A DNA stretch of 5,144 nucleotides from Pseudomonadota bacterium (GTDB lineage Bacteria > Pseudomonadota > Alphaproteobacteria > UBA828 > JAPUJA01), in assembly GCA_027296525.1 (NCBI GenBank), contig JAPUJA010000156.1:1-5144 (forward strand). The letters run 5' to 3'. The position numbers were made by a program, and so were the translations under genes. Positions 5,077 to 5,144 of the stretch are shown here, piece after piece. The notes under the pieces are model-generated. The model did no database searches. It had not been told where the DNA came from and saw nothing but the letters and a program-made list of their open reading frames with translations. Position 1 is the stretch's first letter. Each line of letters begins with the position of its first letter.

Positions 5077-5144
5077 CCTGTGCCTACCGAAAATTCGATC
5101 CACCCCAGAAATCGCACGGGTTCAGGCGCCCGATAAGCGGCGTT

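Overview
The window is GC-rich bacterial DNA with four protein-coding genes supported by family-level motifs, all on the + strand. A fifth small reading frame is possible. The GC-biased codons, Tat-type signal peptide and good Shine-Dalgarno sites suggest a proteobacterium, probably an alphaproteobacterium. That placement is inference from overall style, since there is no rRNA or other marker gene.

Layout: bases 1-413 are a long non-coding leader with several symmetric elements: a tandem 16-bp repeat of a small palindrome, a wide inverted repeat lying on a candidate -10 box, and a leader hairpin. They precede a polyamine-type ABC transporter periplasmic binding protein (414-1535). A 105-bp spacer with an unusually strong stem-loop leads to agmatinase speB (1641-2594). 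Bases 2595-3158 carry no convincing gene, only a minus-strand open frame without a ribosome binding site. Next is a stand-alone GcvT-family, folate-dependent aminomethyltransferase (3159-4274). A 415-bp stretch follows, holding a small ORF with a good ribosome binding site (4376-4594), a strong hairpin inside it and a weak sigma-54-like promoter. The last gene is a SnoaL/NTF2-like small protein (4690-5076).

How the genes fit together: the first pair reads naturally as capture of a polyamine or guanidino compound outside the inner membrane, followed by cytoplasmic hydrolysis of agmatine to putrescine and urea. The permease and ATPase needed for import are not in the window. The GcvT-like enzyme would move a one-carbon unit from a methylated or aminomethylated amine to tetrahydrofolate. 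The window has no gcvH, gcvP or glycine riboswitch, so it may serve a substrate other than glycine-cleavage intermediates. The joint theme is small nitrogen compound catabolism, but a functional link between the two halves is inference. I found no mobile element, CRISPR array, tRNA or rRNA, and no clearly new system. The items most worth a second look are the regulatory structures and the two poorly explained intergenic stretches.
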